The translations under genes and the position numbers were made by a program. Shown in pieces: positions 10,501 through 22,500 of a stretch of DNA of 64,000 bases; the first letter of the stretch is position 1, and each line of letters starts with the position of its first letter. This DNA is from Brachypodius melanocephalos. Lineage: Eukaryota > Chordata > Aves > Passeriformes > Pycnonotidae. The notes beneath the pieces were generated by a model. The model worked only from the letters and a program-made list of their open reading frames with translations. It was not told the DNA's origin and did not search any database. The stretch is taken from contig VZSR01002395.1 of NCBI GenBank assembly GCA_013398615.1, forward strand, positions 2,913,023 through 2,977,022, read 5' to 3'.

Positions 10501-13500
10501 TTGTGCCAGGGCCACTTTTTTTCCTTATCACTAATTATCTCAAATGTTTCTAATTGAGAACAAGATAGAAAAATGGTCAGTCTGGCTCACAGTACATTGC
10601 ACTGATTCCAAATAAATTCAAGAGCATCCACAGAAACAGGTTATACCGATCTAATTAAATCAATTTAGAAAGGGATTCGGTTAAATCAGTGCAATTTGTG
10701 TGTTCATAGATCAGCCCTCAAATCAGGAGAAGGTCTCTTGAGCTAATGAGGCGTAGCAGTTATTTACTTTGGGGTGCTGGGCACCGGTCATCAATTAGGA
10801 GTCATTAATAAACCCTGGCAATAAAGAGCTTGAGTACCCCCAGTGAGTAATGGGGAGCAGTTGCAGGATGTATTAGCATAGAGCTCTGCCTCTGGGTTTC
10901 TCTGCAAATCACTTCTCTCCCCTCGGGCATTGCATAAAACTCCTGCGTGCTGGTGACTGATGATGGGACTTGGAGATTCCCTTGGAAGGAAAAATTTAGA
11001 AATTATCAGGCTGGGTGTAGTGGTGGTTTGGTTGTTTGTTTTTTTTTTTTTCTTTTACTGCTACATAAAGCTTTATGTCCCTTTTCTGGTCTTATTACCA
11101 GAACAAAGCAGTAGTAGTGGAGCTCTTTCATGATCAAAGCACTATAATTGGAGTTTCACAAACCTGGGAAATGACCAGTGATCTGAGGTTGATGGATGTG
11201 TTACGAGTATAAATCTCATCCAAGACACAATCTGAGAGACAGGCCAAAAACACCATAGCCTTGGAAATCCAGCTTAATTTTTCAGTATTTTTTTAAAGCC
11301 GGGGTAAGGAGTTTAGGCAATTTATTGGTGTTTTCAGGAAACAAATACACTGATTTGGCAGGTGGAGAATGCGAAATAACGTTGCCAAATGTCCGTGTCC
11401 CTTTCCACTTCCACTGGAGGAGCCCTCCTGCACTGTGCCACGAGCTGCTTCCTCAGGGCCTTGGCATGCCAGGATGGGAATGACATCTGCCAGTCAGCAC
11501 AGAGGCCTCCCTGAGCTGTTTTACACGTCTTCCACCCACAGGGATGCTGCAGAAGCCCTTTTTTGGTTCAACTACCACCCTTCCCCAAACATTCGGGAGC
11601 AACCCCGATCATGAGCGGGGCAACATTTCGGATGTGGGTGCAGGGTGGGCACCCCTGGTGCGCAGGACGTGCCTGATGCCGTGCAATCCATCAGAATTGT
11701 ATTAATCCCACTAACGCAGCCGCCATCTGCTCCCGCTGCCGGGCCGGCTCGTGCGAGCCCCCGTGATGGATGGCCCTGGGAATTGATTAGTTGTTGTGCG
11801 AGACAAATGAACTGTTTTGGCAGAAAATACCAGAGGTCGCTGCATGTGGTCAGGCACAAAGGCTGCTGAATTTTAAAGAGCTGCTTCCAGCATCCGTGAG
11901 AGCAGCGATGGCTTTTGGGATGAGCCCAGTGCTCTGGAGCACGGCTGGGGTTTTGTTGTCCCCTTCCAGCCCTACTTTTGGGAACACCAGCACTGGAAAT
12001 GGGTGTAAAGCTGTAGAGATGTGCGCCATCAATGTTGGGAATTATGGGCTGGTGGGTGTGGGTGGCTGGGCCACAGATGTGTCACTCATGTAAGTGCTGT
12101 GGAAGAGCTTTCCTGGGCACGGTGTGCTCAAGCAAAACACCTGCAGGTCCTGGCAGCTGTGACTTGGGATTTTTCAGGTCGGTGTTGCTTAGAAAGGGGT
12201 GCTGTCACGGACAGCAGACCAATCTTTTGACTTCAAGCTGATTGCCAAGTTTATTGCTTCCCCCCTTTCTACTGTGCCCGGAGCAGTGACCTTTGGGGCT
12301 TTGCTTTGTTGTGCAAAGGGCTCAGGTCTGCCTTCCCTTTGGAGATCACATCCTTCTGTGGTGGCTCCCATCCGGCATTTTCAGCAGGTGGGGAATTGGC
12401 TGACACATGTCCCACCATGTCCCAGCGGCTCTCGCAGGGATGGCACAGCAGCGCGCCAGCAAGTGGGCAACACTTCCCTCGGGACGGCCTGCCGGCTCAA
12501 AATAAACTTGAGTTATGGATTTATTCAGCTTGTAAAACCTCAGCTGGCATAAATAATTGAGAAAGCAAAGGTTTGTCTGTGGAGCGTACCTCAGGGACCT
12601 GCTCCTGCCTCCTTCCCTTCCACCACCCTTTCTTATGAAAATGATCCCAGTTGCACTGATAGATAATAACAACACCAAGCAATTAAAAGCTATGGGTGGC
12701 TGGAGAGAGGAGAAAAGGTTCAGTTAATGAGCTTTTCCTCTTCCTGTGCCCAGGAGAGCCTCCGAAGTGACGAGGCGATTAAAGCGAAGAGATAATTATA
12801 GATTATGTGAAAATGGCTCCCTTGGGGGGGCTCGGGGCCTCGACATAAACAGCGAGTGTTGCGAGCGCCTGTCGGCTCCCCGCACGCGTCCCGTTCCGCT
12901 CCGCCGCCGCCCCGCTCGCTCTGCCAGGCACACGGGCACAGCCACCTGTTAGCGGCACCCGGGGCCACTCCACAGCCAATCCACTGGGATGTGCCTTGGA
13001 CCAGCCCCAGGAAAAGGGGAGAGGATGCCCAAAGTACAGCCTGGCCTCAGCCCTCTGCCCTGAGCTTTGCGCTGGAGGTAACCTGCGGAGGGGGAGGAAG
13101 GGGACAGGGCAAAGCTGGAGGGTGTTCTCTGCACGAGGGTAAAATAATGTGGATTTGGAATCTCTTCTTTGCCCTTTTCAGTGGCAGCCTGGGTGCTGTT
13201 TAGAAAGCAGGGAGTTTTACAGCACTCCAGATAAGAAGGAAATGATCCACTGGCAGCAGATCTTTTCCATGAGCTGTTTTAAACCTGTTGGCTCAAACAC
13301 GTGTGTTTTGGACAGCCTGTAGAGAAGGCTTGCAAAGCCTTCTAAACCTGGGGAGAGTTGGTTTAAGTTCTTCCAAATCCTTTTATTCAAGGATGGGGAA
13401 AGCTGCCCATGTGTTATTGCAGGCAACAGGTACGCTTCAACTCATCTTTAAATCAGAATCACCATCTCTTACTGGGGATGGGGAGAGCACAAGGAAATAG

Positions 13501-16500
13501 CTTTGGGGGCCATCAGCAAGGGAGAAAAGAAACCCTCTGTCCACCCTCAGGAAATAGATATAAAAGCTCTACCTGCCTTTACTGACAGTCAGGTGCTTGC
13601 TGACTTGAAGACTCCTTTTTATCTCAACAATCTGATGTGGAAAGAAGATTGCATCCAAGTCTTCCTTTTAGCTACAGGTTTTGCATTATTGTGCATGTCT
13701 CCATTAGTTTTGTGGAGTTTCTCATCTGAAGATGTCCTGAATACTGTATTTTTAATGTAAATTGAGATTTTTCTGAAAATACTGATGGAAATGCTATGGG
13801 TTCTCTCCCCCGTAACATTATCTGAGCATGCCTTTGCACTATCACTTTTGTATTTTTCACATGTTTTTGCCTGGTTCTATCAGTTTCTGGGCCTTTCTGC
13901 TGACTCTTACCACTTGTATGAGGAGTTCAAATTCCTGCTAAGAACAGGTCATTGTATGACAAAATCATTACATCCTTTTTCTTTTCCTGTACCTGCCTGT
14001 GGTGGAGTTATTATTATATACACATGCACATATGTGAAATAAAGGGAGGGGAAAAGCCGAGTTGCCAAGTTTTCAAGCTCTGTTTCTTATTTGTACTGTG
14101 TGGTTTTCAATGCAGAGTCAGCAAATAACAGTAACTTGTCTTTATTCCATTCACATAATTCAAGAATGTCTTCCCTAGTATTGGTCCCTCCAAAAATCTG
14201 GGTTTAACTCCTCTGAGCTCTTTCCTCAGTTTCCCTCCCTGGTTTTAGCTAGATTGTTTTAAATGTCTGGGGTGCAGCTTCATACTTTGTAGGTTAAAAT
14301 GTTCTCATTATGACTGGAAAGGGCTTGTTTCTCTTTGTTAATATTTATAGAAAAGTTGGATATAATATATGCTTAATTTTTCTAAGGAGGGCATCAGGAG
14401 CAAAGGAATGGTTTAAAGATTGAGAAATAAATGCAGAGAAGAACGAAATTTCCCGAAACCTTCTCTTAGGGTGGGGAAATTGGTATTCTGGATTAATTCC
14501 ATTGTGGAGACTTCTGAAAGAAAAGTGGTTTTTTGGAATGGGGATATATAGAGCATTTGCAGAGTTGGTTATTCCAGAAAACTAAATCATATCCAAATAG
14601 CTGTGTCAGGTCATTTTCCCCTTACAGACAATAATATCCTCGGGAAAAAGACTTTAAAAGTCCTGTCTGGAGGCTGTGGTGGGAAAATGGACTGGTTGTG
14701 GTAGGTCAGGGTTGCTGTGCCCTCTCTGCTGGCACAGCCCCTGCAGATGCTCCCTGTGGAGCACACTCAGATGCTTTATCCCTGCTGGTACCTCTGGTGC
14801 TGCCCTGTGAGGTTTATCAGGGCTCTGCAGCATGTGCAATGGCCAGGTGGCATCCCTGCCAGGGAGGGAAGGGCACAGCCTGAGCTCATGGTTGTGACAT
14901 GGAAAATCACCCAAAATTACTGGGGGTGGGTGTGGGCCTCTCTAGTGAGAAGGGACTGGGTTTTGCTTTGGTGTTATGGAAGAAAGAGCCACCTGTAATA
15001 AATGAGGGAGGTGTGGCTGTGCAGTGGGGAGCCAAGTTCCTGTACGGGGTTGTCTGAAAAGCAGCTTCTCCCAAAACGCTGCTGTCAACAGCCAGGGTTG
15101 TGTTGGAGAAGTTGGACTAACAAGGTAGGACTGGAGGGACTTCCCAGCATATCACATCAGCCCTTGTTAGCAGGCATGTCTTGTGACCTCCATCATGAGT
15201 CTGTCAAGCTCCATCTCGAGCAGTATAAGCTTTTGCCTTTTCCAGTCCCTCTGTGAGATGCCTTTTTTCCCGGAATTCGAGGTAATTGCATTTAAAGCAT
15301 GCAGTGATCTGTTTCCCAGGAGCTTGTGTGTAACAAGCCAGCAAGACCTCCAACAAATGAGTTCACACAAACTGGCCAAGAAGCTGGGAGCCTCCTGTAA
15401 TATCCTCAGGCCTAAACACAGAGTGTGAAATCCTTTGTGGCTCCCAGCTCTTCACTAGAAAGGTGCAGCTCAGGTGTCTCTGCAGGGATTGTCTGTGTCA
15501 GAGAGTAGGGGTGATGTGCTGGAGAACAGTGCTACTGAGAGCAATGGCAGAGGAAGTGACTTCTTTGGAGAAAACAGTGATCTGCCACTGGAGCAAGTAT
15601 CAGTGCTGTTCCCCACCTTTTTCTGGCACCATGGCAGGACAGAGATGCTTGAGGTGTGAAGAATCAAGAGTGAAATTCAGTAATCCAGATTCATAACAAT
15701 AAAATCAAAGTCAAAGTTGGGTCATGGTGCTCTGCCTGCCTTGATGGGAGCAGAGGACATGGCCTTGCTGGCATTTCACTTTTGAGGGACTGCAGGTCAA
15801 AGAGTGTCACTTCTTCTTTGTAACCCATTGCTCAGAAGTGCAGATGTTATTTAGACTTTACTTTTCCTTCCTGGAGTTCTTCACCCTGTGAGATCATGAG
15901 CAATGCAGGTGAATAGAAGTGCTGTTGCCTTTTAGCACCAGGGGGTCGGTTCTCAAATTTCCCTGTTGCGTTTCTCCTGCCTGAAACCCCCACAGCAGAC
16001 TGACTCCCTTTCTGGGTCTGACCAGCTCCAGCAAGCTCCCTTTTTTCTGAGTAACTGAGGCTGTCAGTCTGAGTTCTGCTGAGCATCCAGAAGGTCTTTA
16101 GTTAAGGTGATTGGAAACTGGGCATGTCATATGAGGCAACGACTCTGTGTTTAACTCTTGTGAAGCTGCCAAGTCCCATAGCAACGCTGATGGGCTCATT
16201 TGAACCATGGTTTTCATCTGGAAACTAGAAGGAGAGAGGATTGTGTGGGATTTTGGCTTACTTCTGGAAAAGCAATGGCCTCTTTTCTTTATTCCCTGCT
16301 AGCAGCAGTGGTATCACTGTACTTATGCCTAAAAGTATTATTCTTATAAGAATCTGTGAAGGGTTTTAACTTCATTAGAGGTTCTGTGTTTTTGGCAGGT
16401 AAGGATGGAAGCTTTACTGTGTCTGAAGCCAGAGTATTGCTCTGAGCTGTAAGAGGAGCTGTAGGTGTGACTCAAGCCCCTGTGACACCATCATTTGATC

Positions 16501-19500
16501 TTTCTGCCTGCAAGCAGTTCTAAGTGAGCACTTGCTGGTGTTGTATCCAGGCTCCAACATGTGTTTAGCCAGGGACAGATTGTTTTGCAGGTGTCCTGTC
16601 TGTCCTGCTGTTTTCTCCAAGCCACCTTAGTGACCTCTCTCTGGGGTGGATGGCATTGGATGGGGCTTTGGTGTGACCCAGAGTGGCTCTTACAAGAAGA
16701 GCAGCTTGAGCCTTTCCTCTTCTGTGGGATTGCAGTGATTTATACCAGAACTCGAACATGGATTTTTCTGGCTGACTTCATACATTTCTTGTGCCATTTC
16801 ACAGGAATAAACTGACTTTTGTCCAGACACAATACTGTTAAAAACAACCTTTGTTTTTCTAGGAAGCAGGATCTTGTGTTTCTTGACTTGAGGGAGTTGG
16901 GGAAAAGCACATTATTCTGCATGTGCAATACTAGAAATGTCTGTAATAAAATTAAAGCATATAATGTGCATGTGGCCTTTGTGTTGTGCAGTAACATGGT
17001 GCTTCTTTTGCTTTTGTTTCCTGAATAGGGAAGAGGACAAGAACATTTTTGATTACTGCAGAGAAAACAACATTGACTATGTAACCAAAGCCATTCAATC
17101 AAAAAAAGTGGATGTGAATGTCACAGATGAGGAGGTATGGAGAAAAAATATGGACCATCAATCTTTTATCTGTTTTGTGTATTAATTCACTGCTATTCCT
17201 TTTTAAAATTCTGTGGTTAGGATTGTTGTAACAAGGTGCTGCAACAGTTGGACAAACACTTGGTCATTGAGATGGGGTAATCTGTTTGGAAACAGCTTTC
17301 CACTGGATTTCTGGTGGTGTGGATGCCTAACTGTGGGGCTGTAGCATGCCAGATCAGAAATTTAGTTTCTATGGTATTTTCAGGAATACCAGCAGCCACT
17401 TGCAGAGTAAGATCTTCTGAATCCCTTTCCCCACTTTGTACACTAAATGTGGTCAAACAGAAGTAGGAAGTGAGGGAAACAGCTTTTTTGACCCATAAAG
17501 TCTGTTTGAAGGAGGATTTCTGACATGGCACAAGCTTTTCATCATTCTCAGATGAAGGGGAAATGAGTGACACTGACTTTCCAGCTTCACAAAAACAATG
17601 CCATTGTCCAGTCTTTCTCTGCTCATCAAACTCAAAACACCATTTCCCCACAGGGAGGTAATACAGGCATTGCCAGAAACCCTAAGAAAAATCAGTCTAA
17701 AACTGTGAATTGGCTTCATCTTTTTTTTTAAGAGTAAACCCCTGGTGGGGGCAGTTTCCTGTTGATCCTTTGGGAGTTGTGGCCATACCAGGTTTGTCAC
17801 CTTGGTTTCCCTGCTTGCACACTGCCACCTAGCCCTGCTCCAAGCCCAGCCTGAGCACAGCTCCTTCCAGCTCCTTGTGTTTTGGTGAACAGATGAAGTG
17901 CTTAGACATTCATAGACTGAGACGCCACAAATTCAGTTGGGTTCTCCTGTAGCTCTAAGCAGATTTCTGCCCTCTGAGCCATGACAGCCCCGGCTGGGGC
18001 TCTGAATGCTGATGGCAGGGCCTTTTATTATTAATCAGGAATTCATGTGAATTAATTTTCAGAGCGGAGGAGGGAGGGTGTTCACAATCAGGCTTGGAAT
18101 TTCACATCATAAATTCAATGAACTGAAACTGTCGTGTGCCATACAGTCGCTGCACCAGTGACATTTCTGGGCTCCATCCTCCTTCTGCAGATCACAGGTT
18201 ACAGAAGGAGATGTCCAGGGAAGTCCCACAGAAAATACAGCTGGAGTCTGTTAATTAATAAAAGCTCGTTTTTAGGATCACATGCTTGCAATAAGTGCAT
18301 GTTAGCATCGCTTTGTTTCCACTGGCAAGGTGCTCTTTTGTAGTTAGCAGCATTCAAAAGCTTTTATTTTCCTTTCTGTTCAAGTAACAAATGTGTTTTC
18401 AGCCAAAGAAATACTGTTTAAACAACAACAACAAAAAAATCAAAATATTTTGTGGAAGCTGAAGTATATCTAAACTATGTAAAAAACTACCAGATTACAT
18501 CCTCTGGGAATTATCCATGAGTCCCTGATGTTAAAAAAGTCCTGTTTCTACCTGATGGATGTTAGCAGATGGCTGTTGCAGAGTATGGGATTGCTTCAGC
18601 ACAGGCAGGACCCAAAAACCTCTGCCTACCTGTGAGATTTGTGAGAGGATTCCCACTGGGATAAAACTCTTCCATCGATGAAATTCTCACAGATTCAACA
18701 ATTTGGGTTTAAGCCAACAATTGCTCAAAAAACAAAAAAAAACCCCAGTATACCAAAAGGAAGAATCTGAAAGCAACAGTTGTTTTGTTATATGTTATGG
18801 AACTGAAAGCATTGCCAGTGTTATTTGGTACCCAAACATGTCCTTCCCAGTCTGGGAGGTGACTTATCTTCCAATATCATGCAGGTTGATTGAAGTTTCA
18901 GAACCCATTTTAGACTAGAGATAACCCAGACTGAGCCTTTCGTGAAGTGTACACAAGCATAATCTTGTCATTTTTATTAACTATTTTAGTTTTACTGTGT
19001 AAATATATCCTGCCAAATCCAAAAGCTGCCTCGCCTGGCTTCTGGACATAATTCACACTATCAATCCTTTGATTTAAATGCCTATAAATTTAAAATGTCA
19101 GCAGGGTACATAGAAAGAGTTAACTTCTTATGAAACAAAATCTACTGAAGCACCAAATAAGCTCATGCAAAGATGCTCAGCTCAGCCTTTCCTTGGACAA
19201 TAAAGACTTGGCTGGGGTTGTAGGGTGTTTAGATTTTATTTTTATGTGATATGGTAGTACTCCATCTAATTGTATCCCCCCCATTTTGTACAAACCTGGA
19301 AGAAATCAGTGAAAGGAGAAAGGAAATCAAGAATAAACATGTAAAGTGGGGATGAGCCAACTTAGTCAAAGCAAAAAGATTGCAGAAAGGGCAGGAGAAG
19401 ATTCTGGGGTTTAGATAGATGCACTGGGAAAATTCCAGAGCATGTGTCCTTCTCCCCACAAGAAGTAAAGTTCTTCATGTGCAGCATGCAAGCCAGCATA

Positions 19501-22500
19501 CCTGCTAACAGTTTGGATATGATAAACTTCAATTTAGAATTAAACAAAGAGCCTAATGACAGTAATCATGTACCAGCTTCCATTTACTGTATCTAAATTG
19601 CCCAGAGTTCAACAGAATCGCTTACATTCATTCATAAGAAGTGGCACAGGCTAAAGCAACCTGTTTTCCTTGTGTATGTCAGCAGGACTAATGGAAGAAG
19701 AAATGGACTGTGGCTGTGAAGTCACCCCAGGCACATCTGGGAGTGTGGCTCACTTGCTGCCTTTTTGAAAATAATATTGCTTCAACTTCTAACGAACCAG
19801 GAGCTGCTCAAAGGCAGAGATGGCTTGCTTTTGTAATTTGTGCCACGGGCTGTGGAGGTTGTAGCTAGATAATTTTTTTTTAAATTGTTGGATAAATCCC
19901 AGTAAACAAACATGTTACCTGTGTGCTGTATTTAAGCCTTTGCCAAAACTTTAGTGAAAGGCATCTGACAGGATGCTCACTTAGTCCCTGATCTTTGTGC
20001 TTTTGAGACAGCAAGTGCCAAACTGGTGCCAGCTTGCCAAGGAAAGGACAGAGGGGGAAAATGGATTTGAAGAAGGGTCACATACTTCTTTAGGTTTATA
20101 GGCTTTCTCCCATTAGAAAAGTCTCACCAAACATTTCAGAGCACTGAAAGTTATTGACTTCCAAGTCGAGTTTACCTGTGTAATTGTGACAACAACCCTT
20201 CCATTCACTGTTTGTGCTGTCACAGGGGGATGCAGCCATTCTGTAGATATCTGTCTTTTCTGAATTACTGCTCGTAGAGCACTTGCCACAAGTTAGAGTG
20301 GCTCGTTGCTACCCAGCCATTACAGCTGCAAACACCGTGCCTGGAAGCGTGGCTTTATACTGTGGCACATCCATTCACTTTGGCTTTGTTCTCCCCTTTC
20401 TCTGCTCGAGCTAATTGATGTGAAAATCATTCCCATCCATTTGTCTGCCAACTCGGTGTATGGGAGACAAATCCCTGTCCTGTGCTTTGTTTGTGAACAC
20501 CCTGTGACTTGGAGCTGAGCAAAATTGATGTGCTGTTGGCTTGAGAAACTGCTGCAGGAGCTGGCCAAGCTGGCAGTGGTTAGCCAAGCAAAGCACAGAA
20601 GATTTAAGAGGCAGGGTTAGTGCACTGGGGCTATTTTTATGCCTTTTTTTTTTTATTAAATACTTCAAAGGTGGGGGGGAAATGCATCCTCTCAAGTAAT
20701 TTCTGCAACAACTGTTGTGTTTGAATTGCAGGGAGGGAGTACCTTGATGTTTAGCTGCATCTAGCCAAGACCTCACTGCTGCAGTGCTTTCCTACATGAA
20801 ATTATTCATCATGCTTTGAGTCTCTCACTGCTTAATGAAGTAGTCATGTGGGAATTGTTTTGGGAAAGCTCAATCTGTGGCCCTTAAGATTTCTGCCACG
20901 TTATTTAAACACACAAACACATGCTATGTGCTGATATAAAGCAGCAGCTGTGCAGACTAAAGGCTTTTTCAGCGTGCAGAGGTGATATCCCTGCTATGCA
21001 AAAACTGGGACTGTTCAGTTTAAGCTTGTCTTATCACTAAGGTTTATTTTAAGAAAGACTTGGGAGACAAGTGGATTTCGTAGCTGTATAGCTGCCTGTG
21101 TATGTTAGCTAGAGCTGTTGTTAACTTGCCTGATGCTCTACATACAATTGTGAATATTATCTAGTTTCCACAGAGCCATTAAGGGTGGAAAAGACCTCTA
21201 AGATCATCAAGTCTCACCATTTTAAATACCAGATCTGTAGTAATGCTTTTCGTTATGCAATAAATAGGTCGAGGTTCTTCTGGAGGTATTTTTCCTTCCA
21301 CATCTCCTGGAGTGTTCTTGCACAGAAGGTCTCCAAAGCTCCTTGTACCTTGTGTCGAGGGTGCAACATGCTGCAGACATTTCTTGGGTGGAACGTGTCA
21401 GCTGTTTAATAGTGCACAGTTACAATGCAGAGCCATTTAAGGCACTAATTAGAAAATATTGTATCCATTTAGAGTTGCAGAGAAAAAATATAGGTAAGCA
21501 GAGTGTAATTACCCAAAGTGGAATTGGCCCAAGACTTGAAATCCATACTCCTGCAAATAGCACAAGGAGATTTTTAATGACTGCAGATGATCAGGCTTCA
21601 GGGTTTTGTCTTGTTCAAAAGGCACCAGGTGTAGCAGGACCAGCCTGCCAGTGTCATGGGCAGGACCCTGAGCTGTCACAATTAACTTCTGGTTTTCCTT
21701 TATTGGTCTGAGCCAAGTTCAGCACCAAGAAAATAAGATTATTCTTGTCCAGAGACAAATGCAAACCAACTTATTTTAGCCCCTAACCTATAGCATGAAT
21801 TTTGATACAAAGCATAGAAGTGCCTTTATTTTATCATGTAACTGTACAATAAATACATTTGAATAATTTCAATATTATTCCTCTACACATACATCAAGAC
21901 ACTGAAATCATCTGTTGAAGTATTTATTGCTATTGTGCACATTGCAGATGTGCCTCTTCCTTTTGAGATAAACATCTGTGGCTTGAGAAAAGTTGGTATT
22001 TGTCCAACTGAAATCCTAAGTCTTAAGTAATTACCAGTCCAGAGATGAGTTAAGGATGCTAAACATGAATTAAAGATCTCTCCATATTTACCAGTTATTT
22101 TAGGTTGTACTCTTTCCCCCTTGTAGACTTTGACAGTGTTGAGTGCAAGGATATGAATCATTAAATGGCCTGTGGATGTCATCAGTGCTTCCATAGAAAG
22201 TCATTGTCAGAAAATTCATTCTAATGCAAGGTTAATTAGTGTAACATTAAAATTACACGTTACAAAAATTAATTAGTCCCTGGGTCAAAAAGTGTGAATT
22301 TCCTGACTTAAAATCATGCTCTACCTCTGCTGCCCTGCCCAGGAAGATCCAGCAGAAGCAGTTTGAGCTTTGGTCACAGGTGTCTTCTGCCCCTCCTGCT
22401 TTCTGGCACCGTGGCCAGGAAATTTGGCTCACAGTTCCCATTAGCAGATAAATGAGTTGCTCACCTTGTTCCCCCACTGCTTTGTCAAGAGATTTATAAC

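Larger units (their letters stand above)
7537..17028 (+). other. ACBD6: ACBD6 intron, 9.5 kb
   Basis: Starts GTGATT and ends ATAG. Contains an 18-base T run at 7598-7615 and three candidate conserved blocks: 10600-10960 (homeodomain-like cores), 11560-11830, and 12480-12960, the last ending in a small CpG-rich patch at 12820-12960. Otherwise unique sequence with no supported gene. Confidence 0.85.

Noticed and set aside
14205..14255. TTTCCTCAGTTTCCCTCCCT, similar to the MIR core CTCAGTTTCC
   Set aside because: Only a short pyrimidine-rich word matches and the preceding and following MIR segments are not recognisable, so it may be chance.
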